64,000 nt of DNA from Carya illinoinensis (GCF_018687715.1 NC_056766.1:19761001-19825000), one strand, 5' to 3'. Numbered from the stretch's first letter, positions 1-12,903 are shown. Numbers and translations: made by a program. Notes: generated by a model not told the origin, from the letters alone.

Positions 1-117
1 TGCAAAAAGAAAGTAATTTAATAGAAAAATAAAGTAGAAATTTATATCAGCATTTTGAAGCCATGATGGCTGTCCCTGAAGAATATCAAACTTTACAAAA
101 TTTGCTAGCTGCTTAAC

Positions 118-2722
118 TGTACGGTTGACGCTAGAGTCAGGACGAAGTTCTGACACAGCCATGACAAATTCCTTCCCATATTTTGCAGTAAACAAGTTTT
201 TTATCTGCATAAAATCTGGCACATCTGAACATCTGGGAGCTGCAAATATTATACTTGCAATAGCTTCTCGCAATTCTGATGGACATTCCCTGTCATACAG
301 GAAGGGATGTTTACAAAATAGCTCAAAACCCAAATTTGTACAAGTTTAAAATGTATTTTTAAAGTGCAATACCATCATAATGCAAACGAGGTGATAGTTT
401 TCAGTATAAAATGTATTCTCCCTTCATAAATTAATTAATGTTACAAAATACATTCTGTAAAACATAATTGATTATGTAAGACATGGCATTGATCAATCTG
501 AAATTCTCTAGAGCCACAAATCAAATGCAAAACATTTAACAGTCATACTCCACACAAGCAATAAGACCCCTAAGACATTTATGCCTCAGTTCATACTCAA
601 AACAATTTATTACCTTAACTTTACCAAGGAATTCTTTGCTTTATTCATACAGAGCTAGAGATGTTAGCAATGATCCTCTAGGCAATTAATCCTAGCCTAA
701 CATCAACAAAATAAAATTTTTCTGTTTTAAAACACTCATTATCAATTATAAAAAAATAAAAAACTTTATGGGATAGACATAGTGACTACCACTCAATTAA
801 GTTAAATACAACAAAAATAGCTTCTTCTTTTTTCCAATAAAAACAAAAGAGACCAAGTCAACATAGAAAAATACAACATGAATCCAATTTGATGGGCCCT
901 TCAATACATCTTTTTTTCTTCTTCTTCTTCTTCTTCTTATCTTTTCTAATTCTCTTATTCAATTGACCCATTTTAGAATATCAAAAGTACAACAACATTT
1001 TTTTTGTGTTCACCCAAATAAATTATGAATTCATAAACTCAACCACTCAAATATATGTCAGGTGATTGTCCCTTGTTTCATTGGTCATAATCATTACCCA
1101 CATATTTCTGGCTGGCTTTCTTCTAGTCTTTAAAAAGCCTCCAACTTGTAGCAAATTACTCCACACTCTCCATTAGCCTTGATTGAAATTTGAAAATCCA
1201 AAAACCAACTCAGTTGATTCATCGTCTTCAAGTCAATTAGTGCACTCCCAAGGTAAATTGAAAATTGCTTTATTTTTTATTATATTTCCACAACATATAA
1301 CATTCTAACTTCATTCATGCTCATTTTATATAGATATGTCAGGGAACCACTCCAAGGCAGGGCCCTTCAGACCCACCCCTGCATTCTCATAATTGTATAA
1401 AACTTTACAACCACCTCTCTCTTTCATCCACCCATTTTGATACAGAAAATGGTTATGTTAACAACATATCCACCAAATAATATGCAACCAAAACTAAAAT
1501 TAATTTCTTGAGCTGCATGCTAGATTGTTTAAAACAAGCTTTCCAGATAGGCATTCAACGGTTGAGGCAAAACATTGACTGTTTGGTCCATTAGTTTTGG
1601 CTCTTTGGAGTTTGCAAATCTTCAACAAAGGTATACCCCAATCTAACAGGCCAGAGGTTGCACAGCAGGAGACTGGCATAGATGGTGTTTAGCCAAAGAG
1701 AAGATGAAAAATAGCTTATGTATTGTTCTGTCAAATTTAAAGAAGTTTAACTGACAAGTCAATCACGAATACATGTATTGATGTTTAAATGCTAAAACAA
1801 ACATGTGAAGCCCGTCTCAAGGGGCTTCTCAAGCTTTCGGGATGAATGGATAAAAAATTCCCAACATTATTGGCCAAATTTGGTTAGCTACGGTGATTAT
1901 TTTTGAAGTATTTCTTCCTATTATCACGGAAGCCGTGACAAGATATCTGGTGTAACTCACATTTATCAAGTATGATTATGGAATTGCAGCAGACTTGTAG
2001 TTAAATGGATCTGGGGGAAAAGCGGGGGAAAAGCAAGGTAAAATTGGAAAGCAACTGTCTGCAGAAGAGATTCATTCAGCATAGCACTCTTTTAGGTTTA
2101 CCATTTTGACTTGCAAGAAAGGCCAAGTATTTTAGAACTGTGTCTTGAATGAAAAAAATACACAAACTCAATTAACAGATTTACCTCTGGCTTTCAATTA
2201 TAGGAACACGTGCAAGAACAAATTCACAGAACAGCTCTAATATCTCATATGCAGCCCATATGTTCTGTTCCCTTATAACATGTTCCACCTAACCAAATAA
2301 ATAAATGAACAAGAATCAAATATGAATACTCGTACTATGAAAAAAAAATGACTTGAAATAGGTAAGCATGATCATATGTTTGAAGGGGCACCCGTATTCT
2401 AGCTATTGCTTCTTGGCCAGCTTGCAAGAACTGCGCTATCTCCTTGCGCATATGTTTGAGGTGCATGTCTCTCTTGTTTTGCAGCAATTTGATGCGTGAG
2501 ATTGCCAAGCTCAAGCATGTTTTGCTACAAAATTACCCTTAAAACATTAGATATGCACAAAGAAAAATAAAAGAACGCACACAGTCAATTGTAAAGCTCA
2601 AAGGTATAATATTATAGGGAGTATCTAAAATCAAACTAGGTGGCATGAAATCAATGAACTATGGATCAAGACAATTCAAAGAAAAATATTACTTTCCAGA
2701 AGCAAGTACCATCGATGACTAG

Positions 2723-2772
<50 letters not shown>

Positions 2773-3156
2773 AACAAATTTTAAAGTACTGCTAATTATA
2801 ATTTGTTTTGCTAATAACCGAAACAATTTTGGCTGAAAGAAGCCCATATGGCGAAATCCATTAATGGGGCAGTGTGTATCTCACATAAAGATGATTACAA
2901 CAAACAAATCCCTCACTAAATCTACAAATTCACCGAAATTTAAACCTTGGATACTCTACAAGCTGACCAACCAAAACTATAAAAGCAATAAGAAGTCAAA
3001 CCACAATCAGAAAACAAATAACACGCAGATCACAAAATTAATTACAGGATATAAAGAGTCAGAAAATGAAAAATAAGGAGATGCTGCAAAGAACAGTACG
3101 ACCGACCATTTTGTGCCAAAAACGCCTCTGTTGAAGAGCTGATTTAAGAGCGACAT
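118..3156 (-). CDS. IST1-like protein, ESCRT-III/Vps4 regulator (5' four exons; gene continues beyond window start)
   Basis: Regulators of this family bind ESCRT-III subunits and the Vps4 ATPase on endosomes and tune multivesicular-body sorting. Four exons read on the minus strand: 3156-3107, 2524-2392, 2288-2185 and 289-118. All have GT donors and AG acceptors, and the phases join exactly (50, 133, 104 and 172 nt, giving 153 residues). The protein starts MSLLNQLFNRGVFGTK, and the IST1 domain follows from about residue 17. Diagnostic segments are KTCLSLAISRIKLLQNKRD, ARIRVEHVIREQN, ELFCEFVLARVPIIESQ, IASIIFAAPRCSDVP and FTAKYGKEF. The chosen start gives the short basic N-terminus usual for the family. 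The visible part ends at ELRPDSSVNRT with a donor at 117-116, so the end of the domain and the variable C-terminal tail lie to the left of the window. The intron 290-2184 is long and holds no recognised gene. Function is inferred from the family. Confidence 0.9.
914..938. repeat. CTT trinucleotide microsatellite
   Basis: A short run of CTT units lies inside the second long intron of the IST1-like gene (290-2184). The rest of that intron is AT-rich, with no open frame or repeat that I recognise. Confidence 0.6.
2723..2770. repeat. Poly(A) tract of 48 nt in first intron of the IST1-like gene
   Basis: An uninterrupted run of A sits in the intron between exon 1 (3156-3107) and exon 2 (2524-2392). 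It could be the tail of an old short retroposon, but no SINE-like body was recognised next to it. Its length may vary between individuals or be an assembly artefact. Confidence 0.85.
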
Positions 3157-6100
3157 CGAGGAATATGCGGCTCAAGGATGATCTCTTTCTCTCTATAATT
3201 GAATCATAGCAAAGGGTCAAAACCGTAGAATGTTTTGAATCTTCATGTGTCTCTCTTTCTATAAGATCGACTATCAACAGGTAATGGCCTCGGACTCTCA
3301 TGTACGGCGGTAAATGAACTAAATACTATAGTTATTTTATTTATTTTTTTTAATCTTTAATAAATTAATCCACCTTTTTAGACAAATAATTCATTTACAA
3401 ACAATTCACATAAATATAAACTACCAAATTAACGTAATTTTTGATGTTGGATTCTAAAATTTTTTATTTATGTGAATATGTTAGAAAAGAATGATCTTTT
3501 ACTTATTCAAAATTATGAGAAGTGGATGCTATAAATAGTATATATTGATATATCAATAATATCTTTATGAGTAACTCCTCGGATCTTCTAGATTCTGGAA
3601 TCTTGTGTCAAAATTTTGAAATCTATTATGAGATTATCACATAAATATTTAGTTTACTTTTTTGATGTCTTTTAATTGATATAACACTTATCATCATTTT
3701 AGTATATAAATTTATTTAATTTTTGCATGTGCTTATTTAGTTTTATTTTATAATTTCTTTTTTAAATTCCATGAAAATATAAGAAGGAATCATGTTTTCC
3801 ATGCAATAGATTTTTTAATACAGGTCTTGATATAAATAGATATGTGAATTATGATATAAAAAAAAAAAAATCTCAAAATTAACTTATTGGAATTTATAAA
3901 CAAAGTAAATATTCTAGTTTGCTGGAAAGAGGTTTGTCAAATTAATCCTCAAAATTTCATATACAAAAATTATGTAACTAATTTAAAAGGGGGAAATCTT
4001 CAAATCTCCAACATGGTGTGAATTTTCATTTTTCACAATGAAAAGAGACACCTAGGAGATTTATGTTATTCACAATGAATACAAGTTGAGGCTAGGGTTT
4101 CCTTCTATCTCCATCTCTCTTCTAACCTCTCATCTCCCTTCTCCCTCTCTCTTATTCCTTGCTTCGCCTATAAGGGAGAGAGGCGGGGAAAGATGAGAGA
4201 AGTAGAGATCAAAAATGCTAGATGCAGTCGCAAGGAGCAAACGGCTTGATGATATGTCAGCCCTTTATGAAAACGGCATAATTTCTGGGTTCTTGGTCCT
4301 TAGACCGATTTTCTCCTTAGACCTTCACACACCACCACCCTTAGAGAATGCTGGCACAGAGAGAGTCACTGCTCAGAAATAAAGAAATCACTGCCCTGCA
4401 CTGCATAAGTGTTCGACCACCACTTAGTCACCATCAGAAACTACCGACAAACTCAGATGTGCGCAGCCACCACGCGAAAAAAACAAAAACAAAAACAAAA
4501 ACACCAAGAACAAGAATTGATTTTCGCAACTCTGGAAACCACCGAGAAAAAAAAAATTCTCTAAGAACATCAATGAAAAAAATAAACCGAATCTAATCTC
4601 AATTGAAGAACGAACAGAGCAGAAGCTGGGCTGAGCTCTTTTCTCAAAAGTTTATCTTCTTCGTTCCCCTTTCGTTCGCCCCTTGGTGTATTTTTTAGAA
4701 ATAAAAATCATCTTGGTTGCAGAGGATCTAAAATCAGAAAGAGAATAAGTTTTTTGCTTAGAAATATACTGGGTTGTAGAGGAAATAGAAATCCGAAAGA
4801 GAATAAGAAATACACTGGTTGTGCCGACACTATGGTTGGCAACCAAGAGGGAGAAAGTAAACACCTTGATTTTGCACAGATCTGTCTCAAAAAATTTTCA
4901 AGAAAAGTTTCAATACATAGTGAAAAGAGAAGCAAAATATTCTAAAGAAGCTCCAACCCATGGTGCACAGATCAACAATGCCAACCCACAAAATTTGTCA
5001 CTCAGTTACGCACGAAGACGAAGAGAAGTGTCTTGCCATCTGCAATCCAGTGTACTTTTGAGTATTTTTGCATTTTTTTTTTTCTGAAACTCAGTCTCCA
5101 TTGGTTGCATTTTTAACGTTTCTCACAATTTATGATCAAGAAAAAAAAAGAAGCAAAAAAAGAGATGGAAGAAAACCCAGGAAGGTAGAATCGGAAGGGA
5201 AGATAGAGAGTGAGAGAGCTCTGACTTTTATTTTATTTTTATTTTTATTTTTTTTCCACGTAAGCATTTACGTACGGCCGATTACCCCCTGCTTGCACAC
5301 CCCGCTTGTCCCTAGCAGAACTGAATAGAGATAGGGAGAAAAGGTATACATGTGAGTTTGTTGCCTGCAAGCACTTCTATTCATCATTTGTTAAAAATCA
5401 TACATGTCACATATTTATTGGAGGTTGTAAATCCAACCTTAACACCATGTCTGGACCTTATCATTTCCCATTTAAAAGATATAATCTTAGCAGATACTTT
5501 GTTTACCAACAACTTGTAATTTTAGCCAATGCAAATTGCAAAACTATGACCCCACCAAAATTTTCTAAGTTGGATGCTAAATCTAATTAACTTGAATCTA
5601 TGGAATATTTTGTAATGGGATCTATTTCATTTGACAAAATACTAAATTAATAAAAAATTTGTGAGCAAACTCAAATTTGGTTGAAAAAGAAATGAAACAA
5701 AACTGAACATGATAGATATATATATATATATATCTATATAAGTGATCCCTCAAAGTTGGCTCATATTAAAATAAAAATTAAACAGACAAAGTTTAAATAA
5801 TTGATACTCAACTCACATATAATTTTAGGCAATGTTTAGATATAAGGTGAGACGTAATATTCAAATATTTTTTTTGTCAAAGACATAGTTTCATTCCGAA
5901 ACATACAACACCTATAGTGCTAAAACTTCTCAAAATTTGTTCATTCACCCAAAACTCAAAAGAAAATCCTTGAAAATAAATTTATATAAACTAATTATTT
6001 AAAAAATTAAATAAATAAAAAATATGAAATACAAGGTAGTGCCACCACAAGGTGGCCACCCTAGCTACCACAACTGGCTCAGATTGGGTCAAATCTGGTT

Positions 6101-6383
6101 GCCCATGGTTGCTTCTCTAGCCACTGCAGGGTGGCTATTAAGTTTTATGTTTTTGTTATATTAATATAAACAAATTTTCTCAAATTTTCTTACATTATTT
6201 CTTTAAGATTTTTACATCTAAACATAATTATATAGTGGGTCCTATCACTTTTTTAAAGTTCTATAAAATCTTTTTCTTAAAATGTTTTTACAAGTCTTTA
6301 CAGTAATACACATTATTTACAAAACTATCTTACATCAAAACAAGCTCTTAATCTTGAGATGAAAAAGTTCTACATTTTTAGAT
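3157..6383. other. Intergenic DNA upstream of the IST1-like gene, no gene seen
   Basis: The first 100-200 bases should hold the 5' UTR and promoter of the IST1-like gene, with CT-rich sequence around 3180-3260. Beyond that the DNA is AT-rich with small open frames only (up to about 94 codons, no recognisable domain). A TA microsatellite lies at about 5714-5735. No transposon ends were recognised. Confidence 0.5.
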
Positions 6384-6740
6384 TAGGGGTGCTACCCACA
6401 CCTCCCAGGGTTTAATCTTGAAAAAGCCCTCGTCCCACCCTGCATGAGCAGAGGGGGCCCCAAACCCCAGGTTAGGGGGTGATGGCGAGAGAAAGAGAGT
6501 CTAAAAGACCATTCATGGGGCTAAACACACAGAGAGGGAGTGGCATGGGTAGAAGGTTTTTTTTTTTAGTTTTTTTTTAGTTTATATATAGGTATGTATT
6601 GGGTCGGGCGGACGGGAGAAACATGGGCAGGCTTGGGCCTAGCCTGGGCCCCATCCCCTTACACCTCCTAACATGCAAGTGAGTGCCCCCACTCGCCGAG
6701 ACAAGCCAAATGCTGAAACCTACCGCCCAATCCTATTCTA
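6384..6740. mobile_element. Possible hAT-type terminal fragment, GC-rich
   Basis: TAGGGGTGCTACCC starts at 6384 and is followed by a GC-rich stretch abruptly different from its AT-rich surroundings. The same terminal motif bounds the verified non-autonomous hAT element at 18640-19621 (read inward from its right end) and starts the fragment at 21949. No matching end with an 8-bp duplication was found, so this is at best a decayed or truncated copy. The right limit is approximate. Confidence 0.35.
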
Positions 6741-7118
6741 GATCCGGTTAGGGGTAACATCACTATAAAATGAATTATGAAATCAACATGATTGGTTTAA
6801 CAAGAACATATTGTCACCACAATCAACCTTAGGAGTTATGTTAAATTTTTAACTTTCTTAAGTTTGAAGAATCTGACTTTTATATTATTATTAATATGAT
6901 AGCTCTCTTTTAACAATGATGATATTTTTATAAGTTATTTTATAAAAATACCTTTTATAATAACATAGTTTTGAAAAGAATTGTGAGTTTATTATTTTCT
7001 ATTATTTATTTATTTTTTGGCAAACAACACTTTCCTTTAACTTTCTAAATTATTCGACTGCTATTTCTTTGGCTTTCTTCTTCGTTAAATAAATACTCAA
7101 AAGGACAGAGAACCATGC

Positions 7119-7812
7119 TTCTTAATGTTGAAAAAATCACACAAGAGGCCGAAATGGGAGAAAGAGTCATTATCAACCCGCTGTAATGATTTGTGCCTCC
7201 ATCGGTGTGATTTGGAGCCCCCAACAATGGTCCGGTATAGTTATATGTCGTCGGTATGTACATCCATAGTAGTAAATGGAAAATAAATGCAGGAAAAATA
7301 AAGGAAAGGGAGACACATAGATTTATGTGTTTCGGCATAGTGCCTATGTTCAAGGACGTTTGGAGAGGGGAGATCCAATATAATATGATTGTTTTACAAT
7401 CTCTCATAGGCTCTCATTTCTCACTGTACAATAGGGTCAGATATCTACTTGGTGGAGGTGATATTCCCACGAGAGCTCTCATCTTGAGGTTGAAGAAGCT
7501 GAAGAAAAAGAAATCCAAGTCGAAGAAACCCCTTTCTCTTCTAGTTAGATCCCTTTTTATTGCATTGGGAGTGGTGAGAAATGGCAACTTTATTCCAGTC
7601 CTCGTTGGCATGCCTAACTTGCTTTCCTTCATTTCTCTTTTTTTTCTTCCTTTCCATCCCTTTTTTCTTTTCCCTTTGACACTCTCTTTTCTCTTGTCTC
7701 CTATTTATCTCCTCTGTCTCTTCTTCCCCTATATTCTTATTTGTCTTCTAGTGGGGGCCCCTTTGATGGGCTAGCTTGATCTATTTGAGCTTGGAATATT
7801 TTATCCCCTTCC
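7119..7812 (+). repeat. Left direct repeat of a composite element (possible relic LTR)
   Basis: This segment is repeated in the same orientation at 11645-12308. Shared landmarks in order are GATTTGTGCCTC, GTACATCCATAG, the GGTTCGGCATA-like stretch (TTTCGGCATA here), TTTTACAATCTCTC, the CCCTTTGACACTCTC block and the closing AATATTTTATCCCCTT. The copies are clearly diverged by eye, with several small indels. Their spacing (about 4.5 kb start to start) suits old LTRs of a retroelement derivative. However, no tRNA primer site follows this copy, so two independent insertions remain possible. Confidence 0.6.
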
Positions 7813-7950
7813 GCAATTTTTTTAAAAAATGACTTTGAGAATCTTTAAGATAGAATATGCAAAAGAAATGCAGAAATCCATAACAAACTCATAGAAAAAC
7901 AAATTTCGAGAGTATGTCCCCAGTATAAGGATTTTTTAGTATAAGGTTAG

Positions 7951-8117
7951 GCAGGAGATGGGCTCAACTGTGTAAAGCGCAAACATAGAGCCCGACCTTG
8001 GCAGGAGATGTGTGGGAGATAGGCTCGACCATGTAAGTGTGAGCCCAGAGTTCATCTTGGCAAGATAAGAAGGAGGCCGGCTCGACCGTGTCAGGTACAA
8101 GCGTGTGGGTCGTCTTG
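7951..8117 (+). repeat. Short tandem array, three units of 50-60 bp
   Basis: Units begin near 7951, 8001 and 8060. Each contains GGCTCRACY-GTGTMAG-like phrases and closes with a CTTGG motif. The units are diverged. Confidence 0.55.
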
Positions 8118-8577
8118 GAGTGCAAAGACCAGGCAGTCAAGTGATCTACTTGCCTATTTAGGCACCTGGGGAGCTAGGCGGTCCCTAGCCTTTCCTATCT
8201 GTTGACTCGTTGTTGAAAATAAATCGAGAAAGGTGGTTGTGCACGAGTGTAACATTCGATGTTTGCTGAAAGAGATGTCATCTCAAGAATAATGTCGGTA
8301 GTAGAAAGACTGGATCCACGCTTCACTGTGAGATAGTCTGAGCTGGCATTAGGCTCGACCCACCTGTTCACCCTCGATAGGAAGGTAAGCAGGAGATGTT
8401 TGATAGTCCTGCAAAAGTCAAACCAATTAGTGAAATAATCTCTAATCACAAGTACAAAATTTACAAACCTAAATTTTCTTGTTGAAGTGTGGTGAAGGTC
8501 TAAGGCAGTTGTCGTGGCATGAGTGTAACACTCAGTGTTTGCTAGGGAAGATGTTGTGTTGGTGTTGCTATCCAGGG

Positions 8578-9390
8578 GCGAGTCAAGGGACTTGTGTTTG
8601 GCCTAACTTCGTGGTGCGTTAGGGGACTTTGCTTGGTGGCACGAAAGTCAGCAAGTCAAGGGACTTGTGTCCAACTAGTCCTCTGGGCAAGTCTGAGAGC
8701 TGGTGCCCAGCCTAAACTTTATGACGAATCAAGGGACTTGGCTTATAGCATGAAGGTCAGCAAGTCAAAAAACTTGTGTCCAACTGGCCGTTTGGGCGAG
8801 TCCAGGGACTGGTATCCAGCCTAAGCTTCATAGCAAATCAAGGAACTCAACTTGTAGGACAAAGGTCGGCAAGTCAAGGGACTTGTATTTGACTGACTAT
8901 CTGGGCAAGTTCAGGGACTGGTGCCCGACCCAAACTTCATGGCAAATCAAGAAACTCAGCATGTAATACGAAGGTCGGCAAGTCAAAGAACTTGTGTTTG
9001 AATGGTTGTCTGGACGAGTCCAGAGACTATTTCTCGCCCTAAACTTCGTGGTGAATCAAAAGACTCGACTTGTAGCATAAAGGTCAGCAACTAAAGGGAC
9101 TTGTGTCCAACTGGCCATCTGAGCAAGTCTAGGGACTGGTGCCTAGCCTAAACTTCGTAACAAATCAAGGGACTCGGCTTATTTGTATGAAGATCAACAA
9201 GTCAAGGGACTTGTGTTCGACTAGCCATCTAGGCAAGTCCAAGGACTAGTGCCTATCCTAAACTTTGTGGCGAATCAAATGACTCATCTTTTTTGCATAA
9301 AGGTTGGCAAGTTAAGGGACTTGTGTCAAATGGGTCGTCTAGGCAAGTCCTAGGACTTGTTCCTGGCTTGAATTCATGGTTAGTCAAGGA
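8578..9390 (+). repeat. 109-bp tandem repeat array, about 7-8 diverged units
   Basis: The phrase GCAAGTCAAGGGACTTG and close variants recur at 8651, 8760, 8869, 8978, 9087, 9197 and 9307, so spacing is 109, 109, 109, 109, 110 and 110 bases. Each unit also carries a CTGGCCRTCTGGGC-like stretch and a CAAACTTCRTGGCRAATCAAG-like stretch. The regular phase with substitution-level divergence shows an old array with few indels. It lies inside the composite element bounded by the direct repeats. Confidence 0.85.
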
Positions 9391-11644
9391 AATCAGCTTA
9401 GTTGAAGAAGATGTTTACCTGTGCTAAAAAAGTCAACCCGATTAGCATAAATAACCCAAATAAAAATGTGAGGTTTGCAAAATTGAATCACTTTGCTAGT
9501 GCATGGCGAGGGTCAGATACATGTTGGTGAGGCCTGTGGGTAGCCATGTTTCTGCGATGATGAAGATTCGAGTGCTCGCAATGCCAAGCAGCTCATTTTG
9601 ATGGAGACATATTAAGATGCTCAAGCAAGGCCTGAGTAGGGCTACGTAGCCGTTGTTCCACACCACAAAAACGAATTTTGTTAGTAAAAATGAAATTCAC
9701 ACAAACCTTGAGAGAGACAAACCAAGATGTTTTAACTGTTGTAGCTGATCTTTGCTTGACTGAAATTATCTACTAGCGGTGGTTGTTGTTTCATCTTCTA
9801 TATATATACATATATATATTTTTTGGGCTTGCATTGTGGGCGAGTCAACTGTTGTCTTCATTGTGGTGTAGGACATGGTATGTTGCATGGGATAGGTAAC
9901 ATGTGGTTGTGGAACTCCTTGTCACATGGAATATGCTTGCTAGTGGTGAACCATGTGGTTTAATACAACGGTCATGTTCAGGCAATACTCTGGTCAAGGA
10001 AGATTAATGTCCAAGAAAGTTCTATGGCTGAGCATGGGTTTGTCGAACAAGGGCTGATGAAGTTGAATGAGCCATGCAACGTGCCCTAGAGAAAGCTCGA
10101 ATTGGATCAGGTCTCTCTTTGTGGTCGTGCACCTCCAAGAAGCTGTACAGGTGGTGCTTAAGCAAGACGGTCGGGATGCGTGTGGCCGAGGAGCTGACTG
10201 TCCGAGGATGGTGTCTAAGATGAGGGGCTAAAATGCATGGCGAGATGGTTGCCCGTGGCTCTCCGTTTGCATGTGGTCGAGATGCATGCATGGCCGAAGA
10301 GGATGTGCGTGCCAGTGGGTGGCCGAGCAAAGGGGTGTCCCTCATTGGGTGATCGAGCAACATGGCACAAATCGTGGGTGAGCACCTGACAAAGGCTAAG
10401 GAACACAAGGCCGAGAAGCTAGTGGCCGGGGAAGCCAGGACCGAGAAAGTGGGGGAGGAGCAAGTAGGCGAGATGCTTGTCAGTGGCTGAGTGACATGTC
10501 ATGCCCACAATTGGGTGGTCTAGCAAGATCTCGAGCTTGTCAATTTCTTACTAGGCAGGATATTGCCCCCATGCTTGGCCAAGGAACTTGTGTGGTTGAG
10601 GGACTCATTGAGTGGTTGGGCAACACACTGCTTGGTCGAGCAACATGCTCACCACTAAATAGCAGGGCAACCCATTGCATAGCCAAGTAACGTGCCCGCC
10701 ACTAGGCGGTCGGGCAACGTAATGCATGGTCGTGAATGGTACCCCACTGACTACAAAGATCGTCGGAAGTCTTGGTAGTGGTGGGTAGTTGCTTGCCAGC
10801 TTGTGGGAGCCATGAGAAGTGGGGCTCCCTTCAGGGTGCACAAGGCAACGTGCACCGATTGCCCACCATGCACAGTCTTCGTTGCCAAGGACCACCCTAG
10901 CCAAGGTAGAAAAAGTTGACGACCCTCGTGGTGGCTGAGATGTATCTCGGGAGCATGTCCACATGCCTCCACAAGGCTTGTGGACATGGCCACCATGGGC
11001 AGGAGCCACTTAGACAGCAATAGAGGACACCAGCAGTCTACCTAATGGTCACCAGAGTCCTTGCTGTGCCATGGTAGTGTCGGCCTAAGTGGTGTTTACC
11101 ACATGCGTTCTCGTGCATGTGGTTTGCATAGCAAAGCCACCTCTATGGAGGGAGGGTGGTAGAGGACCACCCAGAGGAGACAAACACCATTGCTAGCACC
11201 GCCTCTCGATCATGCCACGGCGGGGCCACGGCACTTCTAAGCGCACGTCATGCACCTGTCAAGTTGCCATGCATGGCACCATTCATGCCATGAATGCTTG
11301 AGATGCACACAACACTATGCCATGCCTAACACAAGTAATGCATCTGCACAGTGGCTTGTCAATGTTTGTAACACACTGTGCACGTACTCTCCCCTCTGTT
11401 TGCACAGTGCACTAAACATTTACAACTTAACTAGCGAGTAGCTTGGGTTCCTGCTTGGGCAAGAAAGGATTCACTCACCCATTATTTGCGAAAGTATTGT
11501 TCATTAAAAAAAAAAATTGAAATGTCAATAATACTTATCTAGAAAAATATTATCTGCTCATTCAGACATTATTATTTGCACTGGAAAATCGTCATTCTTC
11601 CACTTCTAGTGTAGAAAGTAATTTAGATCCTAGGAACGATATCA

Positions 11645-12308
11645 ACTGCTAATGTCAAAAAAACTGTACAAAAGACCAGAAATGAAGAAATAGTCATTTC
11701 CGGCCTACTAAGACGATTTGTGCCTCAATCAGTGTGATTTGGTGCCCCCCGATAGTGGTTCGTTGTGACTGTACGTTGTTAGTACGTACATCCATAGCGA
11801 TGAATGGAAAAGAAATGTAGGATAAATAAAGGAGAGAGAGACACAGATTCATGTGGTTCGGCATAATAACTACGTCCACAGGCATTTGGGGAGGGAAGAT
11901 CTACTATAATATAATTGTTTTACAATCTCTCGTAGTCTCTCATTTTTCACTGTTTAGTAAGAGTCAGAGATTTATTTGACAGTGGAGACATTCTCGCTGG
12001 AGCTTTTGTCATGAGATTGAAGAAACTGAAGAAGAAAAAGTCTAAGTCAAAAAAACCTATTTTTCATTTTGCCTGGTTCCTTTTTGTTCCTCGCCTTAAG
12101 AGTGATGAGAGATGACAACTTTATTTCACTCATTGTTGGCGTGCTTGACTTACTTTTCATGCGTCCTCCATTTTTTCTTTATTTTTGTCCATTGCTTCTT
12201 TTCCCTTTGACACTCTCTTTTCTATGTCTTCTCTTATTTGTATTCTAGTTGAGACCTTTTTGATGGACTGGATTTGATTTACTTGAACTTGAAATATTTT
12301 ATCCCCTT
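11645..12308 (+). repeat. Right direct repeat of the composite element
   Basis: This is the same-orientation partner of 7119-7812 and shares the same ordered landmarks, ending in AATATTTTATCCCCTT. It includes ACACAGATTCATGTGGTTCGG, a phrase I associate with plant LTRs. Flanking target duplications were not found. Confidence 0.6.
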
Positions 12309-12329
12309 AATGCTCATGGGTTTTTGGAG

Positions 12330-12477
12330 GAGGCGCAAAATGGTTGGAAAATTTTTACCTGCCAAACTGTTCCACGAGTAGAGAGAGGTGGCAGGGAGCC
12401 ACATAGCTACCCCACTTAGGCAGAGACAGGGATGGGGAGGGTAGCTACCTACCCGTATAAGGCAGATAGCACCCCTA
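12330..12477. mobile_element. GC-rich fragment ending in a hAT-like terminus
   Basis: The fragment ends GATAGCACCCCTA at 12477, matching the right terminus of the hAT element at 18640-19621. The 8 bases beyond it do not match the 8 bases before the similar left end at 6384, so these two do not form one element. The left limit is not defined. Confidence 0.35.
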
Positions 12478-12903
12478 CAGACTTTAGGGTATAAACTATC
12501 AAGTGCTTATATAATTGTGGGTTTCAAAATACTTTTCTTTAGGTAAATTTTTAGGTATTGATCCAAACCAATTTCGTTTGTTGCGCATCTCATGTAAATG
12601 GTTTGTGCACAGCCACTGTGATCGTGCCAAAGAGATGATGCACGTAAGGTGATTTATTGATTATGAATGGAATTACAAGGGGCTTGAGAAGGCTACATAA
12701 AGTCTCGCCAACGGTCCATTGCAAACCAATAGTGACGAGTATCAAAATAGAAAATGTTCTCTTCCACTTCCCTCTATAGTCTCTCTTCCTTTCTGTGTCT
12801 GTCAATGTATGTTAAGCCCAAAGACTTCCAACAAAAGGATTTGCATGTCGCATGGCAGCCTACAGCAGAAGAAAATAACAATGGATGAACTGGTGCATAT
12901 TGC

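Larger units (their letters stand above)
7817..11640. other. Interior between the direct repeats: repetitive, no gene
   Basis: The interior holds a short array at 7951-8117, the 109-bp array at 8578-9390 and a GC-richer zone at about 9840-11420. In that zone phrases such as GTGGCCGAG and GTCGAGCAACATG recur irregularly. Open frames here reach 134 codons but follow repeat phrases and show no domain. It resembles the non-coding interior of a large retrotransposon derivative. Confidence 0.5.

Noticed and set aside
7256..7774. 172-codon plus-strand frame ending in a Phe/Leu-rich tail, and its 120-codon antisense frame
   Set aside because: It lies inside the left direct repeat. The equivalent position in the right repeat (11645-12308) has no matching open frame, so coding is not conserved.
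10022..11020. Overlapping minus-strand frames of 128, 134 and 89 codons
   Set aside because: They lie in GC-rich repetitive DNA of the composite element. No domain or splice pattern was found, and several phases are open at once.
6384..12477. A single 6-kb hAT element between the TAGGGGTG end at 6384 and the CACCCCTA end at 12477
   Set aside because: The ends are correctly oriented, but the 8-bp flanks (TTTTAGAT and CAGACTTT) do not match, and the interior contains an independent repeat structure.
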